Shown piece by piece: positions 37,453 through 45,368 of a stretch of DNA of 47,765 nt. The stretch's first letter is position 1, and every line of letters starts with the position of its first letter. A program made the translations under genes and the position numbers. The stretch is from Hyphomicrobiales bacterium (lineage in GTDB: Bacteria > Pseudomonadota > Alphaproteobacteria > Rhizobiales > Beijerinckiaceae): contig RXIY01000017.1 of assembly GCA_003963405.1 (NCBI GenBank), positions 1 to 47,765 on the forward strand, given 5' to 3'. A model generated the notes under the pieces. The model saw only the letters and a program-made list of their open reading frames with translations. It ran no database searches and was not told where the DNA came from.

Positions 37453-37986
37453 ATGCCGCTTTACACGCTCGACGGCGTCGCGCCGCGCCTGCCCCAGCCG
37501 GGGCGTTATTTCGTTGCGCCCGGCGCGCATCTCATCGGCCGGGTCGAGCTCGCGGAAGACGCCAATGTTTGGTTCAATTGCGTTTTGCGCGGCGACAACG
37601 AATGGATCACGATCGGCGCGCGCACCAATATTCAGGACAACAGCATCCTGCACACCGACATGGGCTTTCCGCTCGACATCGGGCCGGACTGCACCATCGG
37701 CCACAATGTCATCCTGCATGGCTGCACGATCGGCGAAGGCAGCCTGATCGGCATGGGCGCGACCATTCTGAACGGCGCCAAGATCGGCAGGAACTGCCTC
37801 GTCGGCGCCAATGCGCTGGTGACGGGCGGCAAGGAATATCCCGACAATTCGCTGATCGTCGGCTCACCCGCCAAGGTCGTGCGCGAACTCGGCGACGAGT
37901 CGCGCGCGAGCCATCTCGAATCGGCGCGGCATTATGTGGAAAACGCCCGGCGCTACCTGAAGGGCCTCGTCGAGATCGCGCCCTGA
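37453..37986 (+). CDS. Gamma-class carbonic anhydrase family protein
   Basis: A 177-residue left-handed beta-helix protein with hexapeptide repeats (for example IGRVEL, IGARTNIQDNS, IGHNVILHGCTIGEGSLIGMG, IGRNCLVGANALV). It resembles the YrdA/PaaY/CaiE group. The three metal-binding histidines are at DNSILHTD (His70-type position) and IGHNVILHGC. It forms trimers; some homologues hydrate CO2, others have no shown activity. The start at 37453 has AAGGAGAA 8 bases upstream, clearly better than the ATG 42 bases earlier. It is a single gene with a structured leader, convergent with the first BTLCP gene, which ends 4 bases away. Confidence 0.9.
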   Translation: MPLYTLDGVAPRLPQPGRYFVAPGAHLIGRVELAEDANVWFNCVLRGDNEWITIGARTNIQDNSILHTDMGFPLDIGPDCTIGHNVILHGCTIGEGSLIGMGATILNGAKIGRNCLVGANALVTGGKEYPDNSLIVGSPAKVVRELGDESRASHLESARHYVENARRYLKGLVEIAP

Positions 37987-37990
37987 GGGC

Positions 37991-38617
37991 TCATTTCGCC
38001 ACATACATCGGCGCGCTGACCGGCGCGCCGATCGACACCCACATATTCGGGTTTTCCTGCGACTGGCGCTTCACGAAGCGGTAGGCCGTGCGCGTCCAGG
38101 GCTTCACCTCGTCGGTGAGATTGTCGAGCACGAAATCGCCGCGGCTGGTGCGCGCCATGAGCACGGCGTGGCCGTCGCCATGCGCGTCCTTCACCACGGT
38201 CATGAGCAGGGCGGCGCGGGGGAAGCCCGCCTCCATCAGCAGGCGACGCTTGAGCAGCGCATAGTCCTCGCAATCGCCCTTGTCGTCGTCGGGATAGTCC
38301 CAGGCGTCGGGAACGCCCGCATGGTCGGCGTCGGCGACGGGATCGACCCTGGCGTTCACCTTCGCATTGATCGTCTCGATCCTCTGGAGCGCGGCCGGCG
38401 TCAGTTCGATCGTCTCCGGGGCGCTCTGCGCCTCGTCGCATTCGCCGCTGTAGCGCTGGCAGAAATCCACCCAGCCGAAGGGCACGCTGGTCTCCGGCCC
38501 GAGCGGCGAGAGAGACGAGGCGGGAAGGCGGACGCCGGCGACGGCGGCGAGAGGCGAGAGGCTCACGGCGAAGAGGCCGAGAAGCAGAACCCTGGAGAAC
38601 TGACGCGCAACACACAT
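37991..38617 (-). CDS. Transglutaminase-like cysteine proteinase (BTLCP), copy 1
   Basis: A 208-residue exported protein of the bacterial transglutaminase-like cysteine proteinase family. The signal peptide is VLLLGLFAVSLSPLAAVAG. The triad is visible as Cys in KGDCEDYALLKR, His in GDGHAVLMAR and Asp in DFVLDNLTDEV. A further Cys pair (FCQRYSGEC) may form a disulfide. Such proteins are thought to act in the periplasm; in some species LapG-type relatives cleave a surface adhesin under c-di-GMP control, but adhesin and lapD are not seen here. It is a close paralogue of the next gene upstream. Two CtrA-like boxes lie 32 and 76 bases before its start. Confidence 0.9.
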   Translation of the reverse strand: MCVARQFSRVLLLGLFAVSLSPLAAVAGVRLPASSLSPLGPETSVPFGWVDFCQRYSGECDEAQSAPETIELTPAALQRIETINAKVNARVDPVADADHAGVPDAWDYPDDDKGDCEDYALLKRRLLMEAGFPRAALLMTVVKDAHGDGHAVLMARTSRGDFVLDNLTDEVKPWTRTAYRFVKRQSQENPNMWVSIGAPVSAPMYVAK

Positions 38618-38648
38618 CTTAACGCAACCTTCGCCCGCGAACCCGTCG

Positions 38649-38663
38649 TTAAGAAAGTTTTAA
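38649..38663. promoter_or_regulatory. CtrA-like box 1
   Basis: TTAA-GAAAGTT-TTAA is an exact match to the TTAA-N7-TTAA consensus of the cell-cycle regulator CtrA. It lies 32 bases upstream of BTLCP copy 1. Confidence 0.5.
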
Positions 38664-38691
38664 CGAGTAGGGCGGCTTTGCCAAGGTCCGC

Positions 38692-38708
38692 GTTAAGAAG
38701 TTCTTAAC
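38692..38708. promoter_or_regulatory. CtrA-like box 2, perfect palindrome
   Basis: GTTAAGAA-G-TTCTTAAC is a perfect 17-base palindrome and contains TTAA-N7-TTAA. It lies 75 bases upstream of BTLCP copy 1 and about 100 bases downstream of copy 2. A different dimeric regulator is also possible. Confidence 0.5.
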
Positions 38709-38809
38709 TTATGGTTTACGGCGGAGCCGGCGCCCCGTCGCGGGCAGGCTTGTCGAGTAAGAAACTATACTTGGCTCCGCTCCCGGTTCAGCGCCGCCGC
38801 AAGCGCCCT

Positions 38810-39439
38810 CTAGCGTTCGTTCGAGACATAGGCGGGCGCTGTCGTCGGCGCGCCGATCGCGACCCAGACATTGGGGTTTTCCTGGGACTGGCGCTTGACG
38901 AAACGGTAGGGCGTCTGCGTCCAGGGCTTTACCGCGTCAGTGAGATTGTCGAGGACGAACTCGCCGCGATTGGTGCGGATCGTCAGAACGGAATGGCCGT
39001 CGCCATTCTTTTCCTTCACGACCGTCATGAGCAGGGCCTCGCGCGGGAAGCCCGCCTCCATCAGCATCCGGCGCTTGAGCAGCGCATAGTCCTCGCAATC
39101 GCCTTTTCCGTCCGTGGGATAGTCCCAGGCGTCGACGGCCGCCCAATGATCCTTGTCGGTCACGGGGTCGATGGTCTTGTTTACAAAGCCGTTGATCCGG
39201 GCGATCTGGCGCAGGGCCGCCGCGGTGAGGTCGACATCGCGCGGCGCCGTCGTCTCCTCGGGGCATTCGCCGCGATAACGGCTGCAGAAATCGACCCAGC
39301 CATAGGGCACGCTCGTCTCGGACCCGAGCGTCGCGAAGCTCGACAAGTCCGCGCCGGCGACGCCCGCCGTCGTCTGGCCGACGAGAGCTGCGCTGAAGAG
39401 TCCGAGAGCCACAAGCCAGTTGACGACCACGCGACGCAT
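38810..39439 (-). CDS. Transglutaminase-like cysteine proteinase (BTLCP), copy 2
   Basis: A 209-residue paralogue of copy 1, alike over the whole mature part (ETSVPYGWVDFC, KGDCEDYALLKRRMLMEAG, FVLDNLTDAVKPWTQTPYR, FVKRQSQENPN). The triad is Cys in KGDCEDY, His in GDGHSVL and Asp in EFVLDNLTD. The signal peptide is WLVALGLFSAALVGQTTAG. The N-termini, the residues after the signal peptide and the control regions have diverged: the CtrA-like palindromes are before copy 1, not copy 2. The two copies lie in the same direction, 192 bases apart, which suggests a tandem duplication. Confidence 0.9.
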   Translation of the reverse strand: MRRVVVNWLVALGLFSAALVGQTTAGVAGADLSSFATLGSETSVPYGWVDFCSRYRGECPEETTAPRDVDLTAAALRQIARINGFVNKTIDPVTDKDHWAAVDAWDYPTDGKGDCEDYALLKRRMLMEAGFPREALLMTVVKEKNGDGHSVLTIRTNRGEFVLDNLTDAVKPWTQTPYRFVKRQSQENPNVWVAIGAPTTAPAYVSNER

Positions 39440-39789
39440 TGCCCGCCTCCATTCGATGGGGCGAGAATAGATTTCTCCTTTTGCCGTCCTTGAAAGTAAT
39501 TCCGCCGCATTTTACGCAGATCGATTCAGAAATGCGGCGATCTCTCGTAAGTATAATTTTCAGCGAATGAAATAGCTAAAATGCGATGCTTGCTTCGTAA
39601 CGGCATGATTCTGAACGGTTTTGTCAGAGAGACCGCGGCCTTGGGGCGGCCTCTCGCTTTTCTCGGGATGGACTTCGAGGTGGCGGCCGTTAACGCCCCG
39701 GCCCGTTGCTGGTTAACGGGCCGGCCGGGCGTCAAGTCCTGTGGCGCGGATGCGGCGAAAATTGGAAAGACAGGGGAGGCGCGCGCCCC
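39440..39789. other. 350-base region without protein genes, possible small RNA
   Basis: The start is A/T-richer than the surroundings. It holds a TATAAT at 39550, the terminator-like hairpin at 39628-39661 and another strong hairpin at 39698-39724 (CCGGCCCGTT ... AACGGGCCGG). Two short frames overlap it in opposite directions; neither has a ribosome site or known motif. Confidence 0.4.
39562..39661 (+). ncRNA. Candidate small RNA
   Basis: A consensus -10 (TATAAT, 39550-39555) is followed about 75 bases later by AGAGACCGC ... GCGGCCTCT with one mismatch and CGCTTTT, a terminator with no protein gene in front of it on this strand. A transcript of about 100 bases would result. The -35 is poor (TTCAGA, 19-base spacer). 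Confidence 0.3.
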
Positions 39790-40659
39790 TCAGAAGACCT
39801 TCGGCAGTTGCGGCAGGTCGGGCAGATAGTCGCTCGGGTCGACGACGAAGGAGCGCGAGACGGCGAGGCCCGCGGTGAACTGGCTGCGGGAGCCGATCAC
39901 ATTCGGGATGGGGCTCGCGCCGACGCTGCCGAGCAGGCGCTGGCCGCCGCCATAGATCGAGACGTTGGTCAGTTCGTTGATGTCGTAGCGCACCGTGGCC
40001 ATGCCGCCCGCGGCGGTGAAGCCGCCCGTGGCCCAATAGGGCGTGAGCCGGCCGTTCAGCATCGCCTCCAGCGGCGTCACCGAATAATAGGCGTTGGCGT
40101 AGGTGTTGTCGCCGAAATTCAGCCGCGGCCCGACCGAAAGCCGGATTGGCCCGAAGTTCTGATAGGCGTCGGCGTAAAAGGCGGCGACGAAGCCCTTGTG
40201 GCCGTCGATGCCCTGCCGCATCTCGGCGCGGACGCGGAAATGGTCGACGGGATAGAGTTCGACGAAGCCGCCGATCTCATGCGTCAAGCCGATGCGGCGC
40301 ATGCCGAAAAGCCCGTCCCGCTGGCCGCGCTGGAACACGAAATTCGCCACCGGTCCGGCTTTCATATAGCCGAGATCGAGGAGATCGAGGCCGAAGCCTT
40401 CGTCGGGCGTCGAGAAGCTCTCCGGCTCGCCCACCCGGCGGAAGGAGACCGAGGGAAAGGGATAAGGCCGCATCTGGCCCGAACCGGGGAAGCTCGGCGT
40501 CACCGCGCCGATGGCGCTGACCGTGACGATCCAGCCCTTGGCGTCCGTCTTGGGCGGCGGGGTCAGCTCGGCGGCGGCTGTCGCGCCGGCGAAGCCAAGC
40601 CAGGCGGCGCCGCAGGCCAGAGCCGCGCCGCAGGCCAGATGTATCGCCCCGAATCGCAA
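39790..40659 (-). CDS. MipA/OmpV family outer-membrane protein
   Basis: A 289-residue protein with signal peptide (ACGAALACGAAWLGFAGATAAAE) and a mature part made of alternating amphipathic beta strands, ending in a phenylalanine as usual for BAM-dependent outer-membrane barrels. Motifs such as PSFPGSGQMRPYPFPSVSFRR and GFVELYPVDHFRVRAEMRQG fit the MipA/OmpV family. MipA of E. coli links the lytic transglycosylase MltA to PBP1B; other members are porin-like, so the role here is open. The start appears to be a TTG at 40659, since no ATG precedes the signal peptide in frame. It is transcribed alone. Confidence 0.85.
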   Translation of the reverse strand: MRFGAIHLACGAALACGAAWLGFAGATAAAELTPPPKTDAKGWIVTVSAIGAVTPSFPGSGQMRPYPFPSVSFRRVGEPESFSTPDEGFGLDLLDLGYMKAGPVANFVFQRGQRDGLFGMRRIGLTHEIGGFVELYPVDHFRVRAEMRQGIDGHKGFVAAFYADAYQNFGPIRLSVGPRLNFGDNTYANAYYSVTPLEAMLNGRLTPYWATGGFTAAGGMATVRYDINELTNVSIYGGGQRLLGSVGASPIPNVIGSRSQFTAGLAVSRSFVVDPSDYLPDLPQLPKVF

Positions 40660-40754
40660 GGATTACAGCCCCGTTTCAGATTTCTTGACAAATTCCTAAC
40701 AAGCCGCGCAGCGCCGCGCTACTGACTATGGCGCGAAAATCACGACTCCTCGCC

Positions 40755-41960
40755 CTATGTTGCGCTTTGGCCACGGGGCTGACGGTAAAGCCAGTCGTTG
40801 CGGGCGAGCATGCCGCGGCCGCCGAGCGCGCGAATGGCGAGATCGCGGCCGACGGCGCCGAGGCCGCCGAGGTGGAAATAATCTCCCTGCCGCCGGGAGG
40901 CGCGCACCACGCGCGAGGCGCGGTCGATGCGGCTCTTTTCATAGGCCGAAAACGCGGTCTCGACGCTCGCCCCGAGGGTCAGGAAGGCGCGGCCGAGCGC
41001 CTCCGCGTCTTCGATCGCCTGGGCCGCGCCCTGGGCCAGAAAGGGGACCATGGGATGGGCGGCGTCGCCCAGAAGCGTCACGGCGCCCCGGCTCCATCTC
41101 GAAAGCGGCGGCCGCGCGAAGAGCGGCCAGTGACGCCAGACCGCCCCGGCCTCGATCAGGGCGGAGAGCATCGGGGCCGGCCGGCGGCCGTGCAGCGCGC
41201 GCGCGAGCGCCGCGCCGTCGAGCGAAAGGACCGCCGCCTGATCGTCCTGGCGCGGCGTCGCGACGATCACGACGACATTGACGATCTCGCCGCCGCGCAG
41301 CGGATAATGGACGACATGGGCGCCCGGCAGCATCCACAGATTGCTTTCGCGCGCCCGCAACTCGGCGGGGGCGCTTTCGGCCGGCACGAGGGCGCGCCAG
41401 GCGGTGAGGCCCGAATAGACGGGCGCGTCGCGCTCGGTCGGCAGCAGATGGCCGCGCACCGCCGAGCGTTGCCCGTCGGCGCCGACGAGCCCGGCCGCCG
41501 CGATTTCCTCGACGCCCTCTCCCGCATGGACGCGCAGGCGCACGGCCCCGTCGCAGTCCTCGAAATCGCCGACGCGCGCGCCCGTGCGAATCTCGATCGC
41601 CGGCTCGTCGTCCGCGGCCTGCAACAGAACCTGCTGAAGATCGCCGCGATGATAGACGCGGAAAGGGGCGCCGTAGCGCGCGCGGGTCCCGGCGAGACCG
41701 AGCCGCGCCAGAACCGCGCCGTCATGACCGCGCCGGACGTTGATCGCCGCGGGCTCCAGCGCCACGGCGCGCAGCTCCTCCTCGAGGCCGAGGCCGGCGA
41801 GAATTCGGCCGGCGTTGGGCGCGATCTGGAGGCCGGCGCCGACCTCCTCGATTTTCGGCGCCCGCTCGAGAAGCAGGACGCGCCGGCCGGCGCGGGCCAG
41901 CGCAAGGGCCGCGCTCAATCCGCCGATGCCGGCGCCCGCGATGACGAGGGGGGCGCTCAC
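40755..41960 (-). CDS. FAD-dependent aromatic-ring monooxygenase-like protein
   Basis: A 401-residue flavoprotein of the salicylate hydroxylase / PHBH group. The dinucleotide motif is GAGIGGLSAALALARAGRR near the N-terminus, with a Glu at the end of beta-2 (LLLERAP). The DG motif is GADGQRSAVR and the second FAD motif is LLGDAAHPMVPFLAQGAAQ. It would hydroxylate an aromatic substrate with NAD(P)H and O2 in the cytoplasm; the substrate is unknown. The start is GTG at 41960, 16 bases after the zinc-finger gene; the open frame before it is the shadow of that gene. The two genes are probably co-transcribed. Confidence 0.88.
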   Translation of the reverse strand: MSAPLVIAGAGIGGLSAALALARAGRRVLLLERAPKIEEVGAGLQIAPNAGRILAGLGLEEELRAVALEPAAINVRRGHDGAVLARLGLAGTRARYGAPFRVYHRGDLQQVLLQAADDEPAIEIRTGARVGDFEDCDGAVRLRVHAGEGVEEIAAAGLVGADGQRSAVRGHLLPTERDAPVYSGLTAWRALVPAESAPAELRARESNLWMLPGAHVVHYPLRGGEIVNVVVIVATPRQDDQAAVLSLDGAALARALHGRRPAPMLSALIEAGAVWRHWPLFARPPLSRWSRGAVTLLGDAAHPMVPFLAQGAAQAIEDAEALGRAFLTLGASVETAFSAYEKSRIDRASRVVRASRRQGDYFHLGGLGAVGRDLAIRALGGRGMLARNDWLYRQPRGQSAT

Positions 41961-41976
41961 GCCGGGGCGGCCGATA

Positions 41977-42222
41977 TCAGGCCGGCTCTTCGGCGTGATA
42001 GACGCATTCCTTGGGCTCGGCGCCGCCATGGAGCGTGGCGTCATAGACGAAAAGCGTCGAGCAATAGGGGCAGACCGCCTGCGTATCGGCGCCCATGTCG
42101 ATATAGACATGCGGATGGTCGAAGGGCGGCAGCGCGCCGATGCACATGAATTCCTTCGCGCCCACGCGAATCTCGGCGACGCCGGGCGTATTGTGGAAAT
42201 GGGGCGTGGAATGTTCGGCCAT
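41977..42222 (-). CDS. Small CHCC-type zinc-finger protein
   Basis: An 81-residue protein with a C-terminal zinc-binding site: His in FDHPHVYIDMG and cysteines in AVCPYCSTLF, and a further Cys near the end (ECVYH). This is the zf-CHCC pattern of the mitochondrial complex I subunit NDUFS6 and its alphaproteobacterial homologues. In alphaproteobacteria it may be an accessory subunit of NADH dehydrogenase. There is no signal peptide. The start at 42222 (MAEHSTPHF) gives the normal length. Confidence 0.85.
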   Translation of the reverse strand: MAEHSTPHFHNTPGVAEIRVGAKEFMCIGALPPFDHPHVYIDMGADTQAVCPYCSTLFVYDATLHGGAEPKECVYHAEEPA

Positions 42223-42299
42223 GTTCCGCTTCTTTCGCTTCGCGCCGCGCGGGCGGCTCAAAAATGCTGCCGCCCCCTATATTGCAGCGCGGCCCGGTT

Positions 42300-42806
42300 T
42301 CATAGGGGGCGCGTCTCGTCGACCTCGTCGGCGACGCCGAGCGCCTTGAGCCGCGCGCGCTCCTCAGCCGTGAGGCCGGCGGGTCCGGCCGGGATGGCGC
42401 GCCGGCGGGCGGCGACGAAGACGGCCGCAGCCCCGGCCAGCAGCGCGAAGAGCGGCGCGGTCCAGAGCAGGATCGTCTCGACTTTCAACGGCGGGCGCAG
42501 CAGCACGAAATCGCCGTAGCGGGAATGGACATAGTCCTTCACCTGCGCGTCGCTCAGGCCCTCCTTGAGCTTCTCGCGCACGAGAACGCGCAAGTCCCTG
42601 GCGAGCGACGCGTCGGAATCGTCGACCGACTGATTCTGACAGACGAGGCAGCGCAATTCGCTGGTGATGGCGCGGGCCCGCGCCTCCATGGCCGGATCGG
42701 GCAGCATCTCGCCCGGCGTGACGGCGAAGGCGGGGGCGAGCGCGAGGCTGACGGTGAGCGCGAGCGCGACGCGCCGGACGGAAAAGGTTTCGGTCTTCCG
42801 CCTCAT
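42300..42806 (-). CDS. ccmH: Cytochrome c maturation protein CcmH
   Basis: A 168-residue protein with signal peptide (VALALTVSLALAPAFA), a periplasmic domain with the redox motif LRCLVCQNQS and one C-terminal membrane anchor near residue 110-130 followed by a short cytoplasmic tail. The LRCxxC pair reduces apocytochrome c so that haem can be attached. It is equivalent to CycL of rhizobia. Its start overlaps the ccmF stop by 4 bases, showing translational coupling. It is the last gene of the ccmI-E-F-H transcript. Confidence 0.94.
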   Translation of the reverse strand: MRRKTETFSVRRVALALTVSLALAPAFAVTPGEMLPDPAMEARARAITSELRCLVCQNQSVDDSDASLARDLRVLVREKLKEGLSDAQVKDYVHSRYGDFVLLRPPLKVETILLWTAPLFALLAGAAAVFVAARRRAIPAGPAGLTAEERARLKALGVADEVDETRPL

Positions 42807-44779
42807 TCCGCCGCCTCCGGCATCGCCGCGGCCGGGGCGCGGCGCGCCACGCCGATTCTCAAGCGCCGGTCGGCGAGCGAGCAGGCGCCGCCGAACGCCA
42901 TGACCAGCGCGCCGATCCAGATCAAGGTCACGAGCGGTTTCCAGTAGAGCCGCGCGTCGATCGTCCCGTCGGGATGGGAGTCGCCGATCGCGGCGTAAAC
43001 CTGCCCCAGGCCCAGCGTCACGATGCCGGCCTCGGATCGCTGCATCTTGCGCGCCTGATAGAACCGCTTGGCCGGCTCGATCTCGGCGAGCGTCCTGTCG
43101 CCCGCGCGCACGGCCATCTGCGCGTAAATCTCCGAATAATTCGGCCCGTTGCGCGGAGCGATGGCTTCGATGGCGAGCTTGTAGGGGCCGACGTCGTAGA
43201 AATCGCCGGGCTTCATGGCGACGATGGTCTCGACGCCCCAGCCCGTCGCGGCGAGGCCGAGAAGCGTCAGCCCCATGCCGGCGTGGGAAATCGACGTGCC
43301 CCAGGCCGAGAGCGGCAGGCCGCGCAGCCGGGAGAAGACGGCGCCCGCCGAGGACGCGCGGAAGGCGGCGCGCTGGGCGATGTCGCTCACGCCGCCGATG
43401 ACGAGATAAAGGGCGAGGCCCGCCGTGACGATGGAGAGGAAGGGCGTCCCGTAGAGAGCGCCAAAGGCCGCCGCCCCCAGCACGCCGACGGCGAAGGCGG
43501 CGCGCAGGCGCTGGAGCGCCGCCGGCAGGTCGCCGCGCTTCCAGGCGAGCATCTGGCCAATGGGCATGAGCACGGCGAGCGGAAGGGCGATCGGGATCAG
43601 CACCGTGTTGAAGAAGGGCGGGCCGACCGAAATCTTCTCGCCGGTGAGCGCCTCGAGCGCCAGCGGATAGAGCGTGCCGACGACGACCGTCGCGCAGGCG
43701 GCCGAGAGCAGCAGATTGTTCACGACGAGCGCGCCCTCGCGCGAGATCGGCGAGAACAGCCCGCCGACCGGCAGCGCCCCCGCCCGCAGGGCGAAGAGCG
43801 CCAGCGCGCCGCCGATGAAGAAGACCAGAATGCCGAGGATGAAGACGCCGCGATCGGGATCGCTGGCGAAGGCGTGCACGGAGGTGAGCACGCCCGAACG
43901 CACCAGGAAGGTGCCGAGCAGCGAGAGCGAAAAGGCCAGAATCGACAGGAAGATCGTCCAGACCTTGAGGGCCTCGCGCTTCTCCATCACCGCCGCGCTG
44001 TGGATGAGCGCCGTGCCGGCGATCCAGGGCATGAGCGAGGCGTTCTCGACCGGGTCCCAGAACCAGAAGCCGCCCCAGCCGAGCGTGTAATAGGCCCAGT
44101 AGGAGCCCATGGCGATGCCGAGCGTCAGCGCCACCCAGGCAAAGAGCGTCCACGGCCGCGCGAAGCGCGCCCAAGCGGCGTCGATGCGCCCGCCGATCAG
44201 CGCCGCCGCCGCGAAGGAGAAGACGATCGAGAAGCCGACATAGCCGAGATAGAGCAGCGGCGGGTGGATCGCGAGGCCGGGGTCCTGAAGGATCGGGTTG
44301 AGGTCGCGTCCCTCCCACGGCGGCTGATCGACGCGCGCGAAGGGATTGGAGGTGAGCAGGATGAACAGCAGGAAGGCCGCGCCGAGCAGGCCCTGCACGG
44401 AAAGCGCGTCGGCGCGCAGCCTGTCCGGCATGGACGAAGAGAAAATCGCGATCAGGGCGCCGCAGAGCGAGAGCACCAGCACCCACAGGAGCATGGAGCC
44501 TTCGTGATTCCCCCACACGCCGGAGATTTTGTAGATGAACGGCTTCAGCGAGTGCGAATTCTCGATGACGTTCACGAGCGAGAAGTCGGAGACGACATGC
44601 GCGTAGGTGAGCGCGCCATAGGCGAGCGCGACGAAGAGGAACTGTGCGATCGCCGTCGGGCGCGCGACCCGCATCAGCCCCGCGTCGTCGAGGCGCGCGC
44701 CGGCGAAGGGCACGGCGAACTGCATGAGCGCCAGAGCCAGGGCGAGAACGAGGGCGTAATGTCCGGTTTCGACGATCAT
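42803..44779 (-). CDS. ccmF: Cytochrome c haem lyase subunit CcmF
   Basis: A 658-residue membrane protein with about 15 helices. It carries the tryptophan-rich haem-handling WWD-type motif GGFWFWDPVENASLMPW near residue 230, and periplasmic segments such as ISGVWGNHEGSMLLWV and PPLLYLGYVGF with conserved His. It transfers haem from CcmE to apocytochrome together with CcmH and CcmI. It is CycK in rhizobial nomenclature. The start was placed at 44779 (MIVETGHYALV), the usual N-terminus; another in-frame ATG is 15 bases earlier. Confidence 0.95.
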   Translation of the reverse strand: MIVETGHYALVLALALALMQFAVPFAGARLDDAGLMRVARPTAIAQFLFVALAYGALTYAHVVSDFSLVNVIENSHSLKPFIYKISGVWGNHEGSMLLWVLVLSLCGALIAIFSSSMPDRLRADALSVQGLLGAAFLLFILLTSNPFARVDQPPWEGRDLNPILQDPGLAIHPPLLYLGYVGFSIVFSFAAAALIGGRIDAAWARFARPWTLFAWVALTLGIAMGSYWAYYTLGWGGFWFWDPVENASLMPWIAGTALIHSAAVMEKREALKVWTIFLSILAFSLSLLGTFLVRSGVLTSVHAFASDPDRGVFILGILVFFIGGALALFALRAGALPVGGLFSPISREGALVVNNLLLSAACATVVVGTLYPLALEALTGEKISVGPPFFNTVLIPIALPLAVLMPIGQMLAWKRGDLPAALQRLRAAFAVGVLGAAAFGALYGTPFLSIVTAGLALYLVIGGVSDIAQRAAFRASSAGAVFSRLRGLPLSAWGTSISHAGMGLTLLGLAATGWGVETIVAMKPGDFYDVGPYKLAIEAIAPRNGPNYSEIYAQMAVRAGDRTLAEIEPAKRFYQARKMQRSEAGIVTLGLGQVYAAIGDSHPDGTIDARLYWKPLVTLIWIGALVMAFGGACSLADRRLRIGVARRAPAAAMPEAAE

Positions 44780-44814
44780 GAGCGGTTGCCCCATCGAGTG
44801 GCGCCGTCTCCCGC

Positions 44815-44839
44815 GTCATGGCCGGGCCTGCCCCGGCCA
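44815..44839. repeat. Dispersed palindromic repeat between ccmE and ccmF
   Basis: GTCATGGCCGGGCC followed by TGCCCCGGCCA is a palindrome of the same type as the minus-strand copy at 24319-24342. It interrupts the ccm operon, in the 73-base ccmE-ccmF gap. Confidence 0.6.
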
Positions 44840-44852
44840 ATTACGCAAAGAG

Positions 44853-45290
44853 TCACTTCTTTTCTCCCTGCCAAACGCCCTGCTTCTTGAGGGCGTCGGC
44901 CACGTCGCGCGGCATGTAGCGTTCGTCGTGCTTGGCGAGAACGCTGTCGGCCCTGAAGGCGCCGCCCGGCTGCAACTGGCCATCGACGACGACGCCCTGC
45001 CCCTCGCGGAAGAGATCGGGCAGCAGGCCCGTATAGGTCACGTCGAGATCCTTCGTCCGGTCAGTGACGGCGAAGGAAATGTCACGCCCATTCTTGACGA
45101 CGCTGCCTTCCTTGACCAGCCCGCCGATGCGCAGCCGCGCGCCGGGCGCGACCTGCTTCTGGGCGAGTTCCGAGGGCGTGTAGAAGAAGACGATATTGTC
45201 GCGCAGCGCAAACAGGATGAGGCCGGCGGCGAGGCCGAGCGCCGCCAGCGCCCCGATGATCAGCGTCAGTCTCTTGCCTTTTCGCGTCAT
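44853..45290 (-). CDS. ccmE: Haem chaperone CcmE
   Basis: A 145-residue protein with one N-terminal membrane anchor ([22 protein letters not shown]) and a periplasmic beta-barrel domain. The haem-binding His is in [11 protein letters not shown] near residue 122, with the following Tyr conserved. It receives haem from CcmC, is released by CcmAB and delivers to CcmF. It is CycJ in rhizobia. It lies 78 bases downstream of ccmI. Confidence 0.96.
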   Translation of the reverse strand: MTRKGKRLTLIIGALAALGLAAGLILFALRDNIVFFYTPSELAQKQVAPGARLRIGGLVKEGSVVKNGRDISFAVTDRTKDLDVTYTGLLPDLFREGQGVVVDGQLQPGGAFRADSVLAKHDERYMPRDVADALKKQGVWQGEKK

Positions 45291-45368
45291 GCTTCTCGTC
45301 GCCTGATTTCCTCGCCCCGCCCCTCTTCCGCCGCGCGGAGGAGGGCCGCGAGCGGGCCTTTCGAGGGA

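Noticed and set aside
39581-39829. Open frame of 82 codons on the plus strand
   Set aside because: It runs through two hairpins and into the antisense of the MipA-like gene; there is no ribosome site or motif.
42807-44840. Long upstream extension of the ccmH frame
   Set aside because: It is a frame-shifted reading of ccmF. The real ccmH starts at 42806 with a signal peptide and an ATGA overlap.
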